DNA of 15,832 bases from JANWYT01 sp046719465 (GTDB lineage Bacteria > Chloroflexota > Anaerolineae > Aggregatilineales > Phototrophicaceae): positions 1 through 15,832 of the forward strand of contig JBDNCV010000086.1 of NCBI GenBank assembly GCA_046719465.1. The letters run 5' to 3'. The translations under genes were made by a program, and so were the position numbers. Below, in pieces: positions 13,881 to 15,832 of the stretch. The notes under the pieces are model-generated. The model saw only the letters and a program-made list of their open reading frames with translations, did not search any database and was not told the origin of the DNA. Every line of letters starts with the position of its first letter. Position 1 is the stretch's first letter.

Positions 13881-14020
13881 GAGTGTCTAGGCCGCAGCAG
13901 CAGGTGGCCGTGCGCCAGAGGCTAAAGCCTCTGGCTGGCGCGCGGGGGCTAAAGCCCCCTTCAGGGGGCGCGCTTTGGCCGGATGCTTCAGCGTCCGGCG
14001 TTCAACGCCTAGCACAAGGG
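13881..14020. repeat. Tandem hairpin unit A (140 bp)
   Basis: First of three head-to-tail units. Each holds CCAGAGGC-TAAA-GCCTCTGG, GGGGGC-TAAA-GCCCCC overlapping CCCCC-TTCA-GGGGG, and GCCGGATGC-TTCA-GCGTCCGGC, then GTTCAACGCCTAGCACAAGG. The start GAGTGTCTAGGCC differs from GAGTGCCTCAGCC in units B and C. Confidence 0.88.
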
Positions 14021-14172
14021 GAGTGCCTCAGCCGCAGCAGCAGGTGGCCGTGCGCCAGAGGCTAAAGCCTCTGGCTGGCGCGCGGGGGCTAAAGCCCCCT
14101 TCAGGGGGCGCGCTTTGGCCGGATGCTTCAGCGTCCGGCGTTCAACGATGTGGGTAACGCCTAGCACAAGGG
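14021..14172. repeat. Tandem hairpin unit B (152 bp)
   Basis: Identical in plan to unit A, with a 12-bp insertion (GATGTGGGTAAC) between GTTCAAC and GCCTAGCAC. The hairpin region is identical to unit A over more than 100 bp, indicating recent duplication or gene conversion. Confidence 0.88.
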
Positions 14173-14312
14173 GAGTGCCTCAGCCGCAGCAGCAGGTGGC
14201 CGTGCGCCAGAGGCTAAAGCCTCTGGCTGGCGCGCGGGGGCTAAAGCCCCCTTCAGGGGGCGTGTTGCAGCCGGATGCTTCAGCGTCCGGCGTTCAACGC
14301 CTAGCACAAGGG
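14173..14312. repeat. Tandem hairpin unit C (140 bp)
   Basis: Third unit, as unit A except that CGCGCTTTGGCC after the middle hairpin is CGTGTTGCAGCC. The last hairpin keeps its stem. Unit C is followed by the right inverted repeat of the block. Confidence 0.88.
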
Positions 14313-14359
14313 GGTGAGGCGCAGAGGGCAGAGCCATCACCAGTGATTTAGACACGCCC

Positions 14360-14509
14360 TTCAACGATCTCCCAATCGTCTCATGAGGGCGCTGCGTGGT
14401 ATCCTCATAGGATATAGAAATGAAACCGTCTCAAATAGGACGGTTGCATACACCGGATCGTGTGGCGGATGGTCGTCACTGAAGGGGGTAGGTTGGGCCG
14501 TTTGCCAAA
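14360..14509 (+). other. Leader region upstream of the ABC ATPase gene
   Basis: It holds a 7-bp hairpin, AACCGTC (14424-14430) / GACGGTT (14439-14445) with an 8-nt loop and no following T run, and a small TATCC-TCATA-GGATA hairpin near 14398-14414. No convincing -35/-10 pair or ribosome binding site is seen. I looked for a cobalamin riboswitch because of the downstream gene and did not find a B12 box. Confidence 0.4.
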
Positions 14510-15307
14510 GTGTCAGCCATGAACGAGATCATCCTAGCGGCCTACGGCCTCATCCATGCCTACCGCGGCGGTCGGTTGGCGCTGCGCGGCGTCTCGTTGG
14601 AGGTGCGCGCTGGGCGCGTCGTCTACCTGCTCGGGCGCAACGGCAGCGGCAAGACAACCCTCATGCGCTGCTTGAGCGGGGTGCTGCGCCCCCAACGTGG
14701 AACGGTGCTGGTGAACGGTCAGGCATTGTCTGCCCTGTCCCCTACAGAACGCGCCAAGCGGATCGGCTTGATCCCGCAAGCGCACGCCATCCCGTTCGCC
14801 TACACCGTGCGGCAGATCGTCCTCATGGGGCGCGCGCCCCATTTGGGGCTGTTCGGCGTGCCGCGCCAACCCGACCACGACATCGCCGAGGATGCGCTCG
14901 AAGCGGTCGGGATGAGCGCGCTGGCGGATGCGCCCTTCAGCCAGCTCAGCGGTGGGCAGCAGCAGCTCGTCATGATCGCGCGCGGGCTGGCGCAGCAGTG
15001 CCGCGTGCTGCTCATGGATGAGCCAGATGCGCACCTCGACCTCAACAACCAGCAGCGCGTCATGACCATCGTTGCACAGCTTGCCGCGCAGGGGCTGTCC
15101 TTCGTAGTCGCCTCGCACATCCCCAACAACGCGCTCGTGTATGCTGACGAAGTGCTGCTGCTCCAAGCGGGGCAGGTGCTCGCCAGCGGATCCCCTGCGC
15201 ACGTGCTGACGGAGCCGCTGCTCAGCGCAGCGTATGAACTCGACACGGAAGTAATCTACGACCACAGCGGCAGCGTAGCTCGCGCCATTCTACCGAGGCA
15301 GCGATGA
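14510..15307 (+). CDS. ABC transporter ATP-binding protein, iron-siderophore/cobalamin type
   Basis: A 265-residue ABC ATPase of the FecE/BtuD-like subfamily, which powers FecCD-type importers of ferric siderophores, heme, cobalamin or related ligands; the substrate cannot be told. Motifs in order: Walker A G42-R-N-G-S-G-K-T-T50, Q-loop Q90 in LIPQAH, the subfamily-typical YTVRQIVLMGRAPHLG (98-113), signature L146-S-G-G-Q150, Walker B VLLMDE (166-171) and switch H203. After Walker B the sequence is DEPDAHLDL; most relatives have DEPTxHLDL, so the D for T exchange is unusual. The start is uncertain: GTG at 14510 or ATG at 14519 (MNEIILAAYG), neither with a good Shine-Dalgarno. No permease or binding-protein gene precedes it, only the repeat block; partners may lie to the right of the window. 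It overlaps the next gene by ATGA. Confidence 0.93.
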   Translation: MSAMNEIILAAYGLIHAYRGGRLALRGVSLEVRAGRVVYLLGRNGSGKTTLMRCLSGVLRPQRGTVLVNGQALSALSPTERAKRIGLIPQAHAIPFAYTVRQIVLMGRAPHLGLFGVPRQPDHDIAEDALEAVGMSALADAPFSQLSGGQQQLVMIARGLAQQCRVLLMDEPDAHLDLNNQQRVMTIVAQLAAQGLSFVVASHIPNNALVYADEVLLLQAGQVLASGSPAHVLTEPLLSAAYELDTEVIYDHSGSVARAILPRQR

Positions 15308-15828
15308 GCCATCCTCCCACCCCAAAGGGTCTCTGGGAACTACGTGGATCACAACCGCAGATTGTCGTCATCACCGGTGAGATCGGCAGCGGCAAGACGA
15401 GCTACTGCGCCGCCCTCGTGCGGCATGTGCAGGCCAGCGGCGGCACGGTCTGCGGGCTGCTGAGCGTCGGCACGTTCATGAATGGCGTGAAGGTCGCCAT
15501 CGACGTGCACGACCTCCGCACTGGCCAGCCGCGCCGCCTAGCAACGCGCCGCCCCCAGCCCGACCCAGCCTCGCCCACCCCCAACTGGCAGTTCGACGAG
15601 GACGCGCTGCGCTGGGGCGATGCTGTCCTCGCCGCTGCTCCCCGGTGCGACCTGCTGGTGATCGACGAGTTGGGGCCGCTGGAGCTTCTGCACGCCAGCG
15701 GGTATCAATCCGCCTTTAACCTGCTGAAGCGGCGGGCGTATCGGCTAGCATGCGTGGTCGTGCGCCCTTCGCTGGTGGAGGCGTTCTGCGCGCGGGTTGC
15801 CGTCGACGCAGTGTATACGCTCAGCTAG
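15304..15828 (+). CDS. THEP1-type nucleoside-triphosphatase (NTPase_1 family)
   Basis: A 174-residue P-loop NTPase resembling the THEP1/NTPase_1 family, whose characterised members hydrolyse NTPs slowly and have no settled physiological role. Walker A is at 25-32 (G-E-I-G-S-G-K-T, in VVITGEIGSGKTSYC). The family-typical GLLSVG...NGVKVAIDVHDLRTGQPRRLA (51-80) follows. Walker B is LLVIDELGPLEL (117-128, D121-E122). The protein appears complete, with TAG at 15826-15828. Its start codon overlaps the stop of the ABC ATPase (ATGA), so the two are translated together. This suggests the NTPase serves the same uptake system, for example in handling a nucleotide-containing or cobamide-type ligand; that is inference. 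Confidence 0.88.
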   Translation: MSHPPTPKGLWELRGSQPQIVVITGEIGSGKTSYCAALVRHVQASGGTVCGLLSVGTFMNGVKVAIDVHDLRTGQPRRLATRRPQPDPASPTPNWQFDEDALRWGDAVLAAAPRCDLLVIDELGPLELLHASGYQSAFNLLKRRAYRLACVVVRPSLVEAFCARVAVDAVYTLS

Positions 15829-15832
15829 CGCA

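Larger units (their letters stand above)
13754..14359. mobile_element. MITE-like non-autonomous element with terminal inverted repeats
   Basis: The left end (13754-13775, starting GGGAGTGTCGAAAT) and the reverse complement of the right end (14338-14359, starting GGGCGTGTCTAAAT) match at 18 of 22 positions. Directly outside are TTTAACGAT (13745-13753) and TTCAACGAT (14360-14368), an 8-of-9 match that looks like a 9-bp target duplication. The inside is non-coding and holds the hairpin units below. An internal junction, TTAGACGCTCCC (13858-13869), 9 bp, then GGGAGTGTCTAG (13879-13890), suggests two elements placed side by side (13754-13869 and 13879-14359). Caution: TTCAACG also occurs inside the repeat units, so the flanking repeat could be repeat-derived. 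Open frames across it are artefacts. Confidence 0.6.

Noticed and set aside
13881..14312. CRISPR array
   Set aside because: The unit is about 140 bp and identical throughout, with no short repeat alternating with unique spacers and no cas genes.
13883..14351. Three overlapping open frames giving GLKPPSGGALWPDAS-type peptides
   Set aside because: Each is one hairpin unit read in the same frame. The DNA structure explains the conservation, and no ribosome binding sites are seen.
14360..14509. Cobalamin riboswitch upstream of the ABC ATPase
   Set aside because: The downstream gene made it plausible, but I find no B12 box or the conserved core pieces; only two small hairpins are present.
14383..15021. 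212-codon plus-strand frame overlapping the ABC ATPase start
   Set aside because: It is out of frame with the ATPase, whose motifs are unambiguous. The overlapping translation is low-complexity Arg/Ala-rich.

Overview
This GC-rich window most likely comes from a Chloroflexota genome of the Anaerolineae type. That assignment is inferred from protein style: secreted proteins with Pro/Thr linkers (PTATPTETRIPPT), a DUF3352-like secreted protein, a secreted protein with the HPVANALA...GWGQI module I associate with this phylum, and dispersed hairpin-rich repeats. No rRNA or other marker gene is present to confirm it.

Layout. Positions 1-476 hold no gene and are filled with structured repeats: two ~114-bp cassettes with a cUUCGg hairpin, then a 186-bp hairpin element that ends against the dedA stop codon. 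On the minus strand follow a DedA-family membrane protein (477-1172), an intrinsic terminator, and a tightly coupled three-gene operon (2838 to 1257). That operon encodes two paralogous Fic/Doc toxin-type proteins with intact active sites and a probably Tat-exported peptidoglycan amidase, joined by ATGA stop/start overlaps. No Phd-type antitoxin is visible. Divergently, a GNAT acetyltransferase, possibly leaderless, overlaps (GTGA) a secreted repeat protein with PPC-like modules (2896-4808). A hairpin separates it from a convergent gene for a secreted multidomain protein ending in two 20-residue Asn/Cys repeats (4865-5797).

The central plus-strand part carries a lipoprotein penicillin-binding protein of the MecA/PBP2 type (6033-8213), a zinc-finger-less DnaJ/CbpA co-chaperone with a good sigma-70-type promoter and a strong terminator (8329-9195), a large DUF3352-like secreted protein with a C-terminal PsbP-like module (9314-11791) and a MazG-like NTP pyrophosphohydrolase (11867-12190). 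The mazG stop codon overlaps, tail to tail, the stop codon of a secreted protein with two PsbP-like modules (12187-13251, minus strand). A DUF4258-type small protein (13432-13743) follows.

Positions 13744-14509 are non-coding. They contain a 606-bp block with 22-bp imperfect terminal inverted repeats and a 9-bp near-perfect flanking direct repeat, which is the signature of a non-autonomous transposon (MITE-like). Inside it are three tandem copies of a ~140-bp unit of hairpins. The 5' part of this block is related to the element at 287-472. The window closes with an ABC transporter ATPase of the iron/cobalamin-uptake type translationally coupled to a THEP1-type NTPase (14510-15828).

Functional themes: cell envelope and secretion (DedA, amidase, PBP and four secreted proteins of unknown role), stress and nucleotide housekeeping (DnaJ, MazG, GNAT), an orphan tandem Doc pair, and repeat-driven genome structure. 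The two parts most worth a second look are the TIR-bounded hairpin repeat family and the antitoxin-less Doc-Doc-amidase operon.
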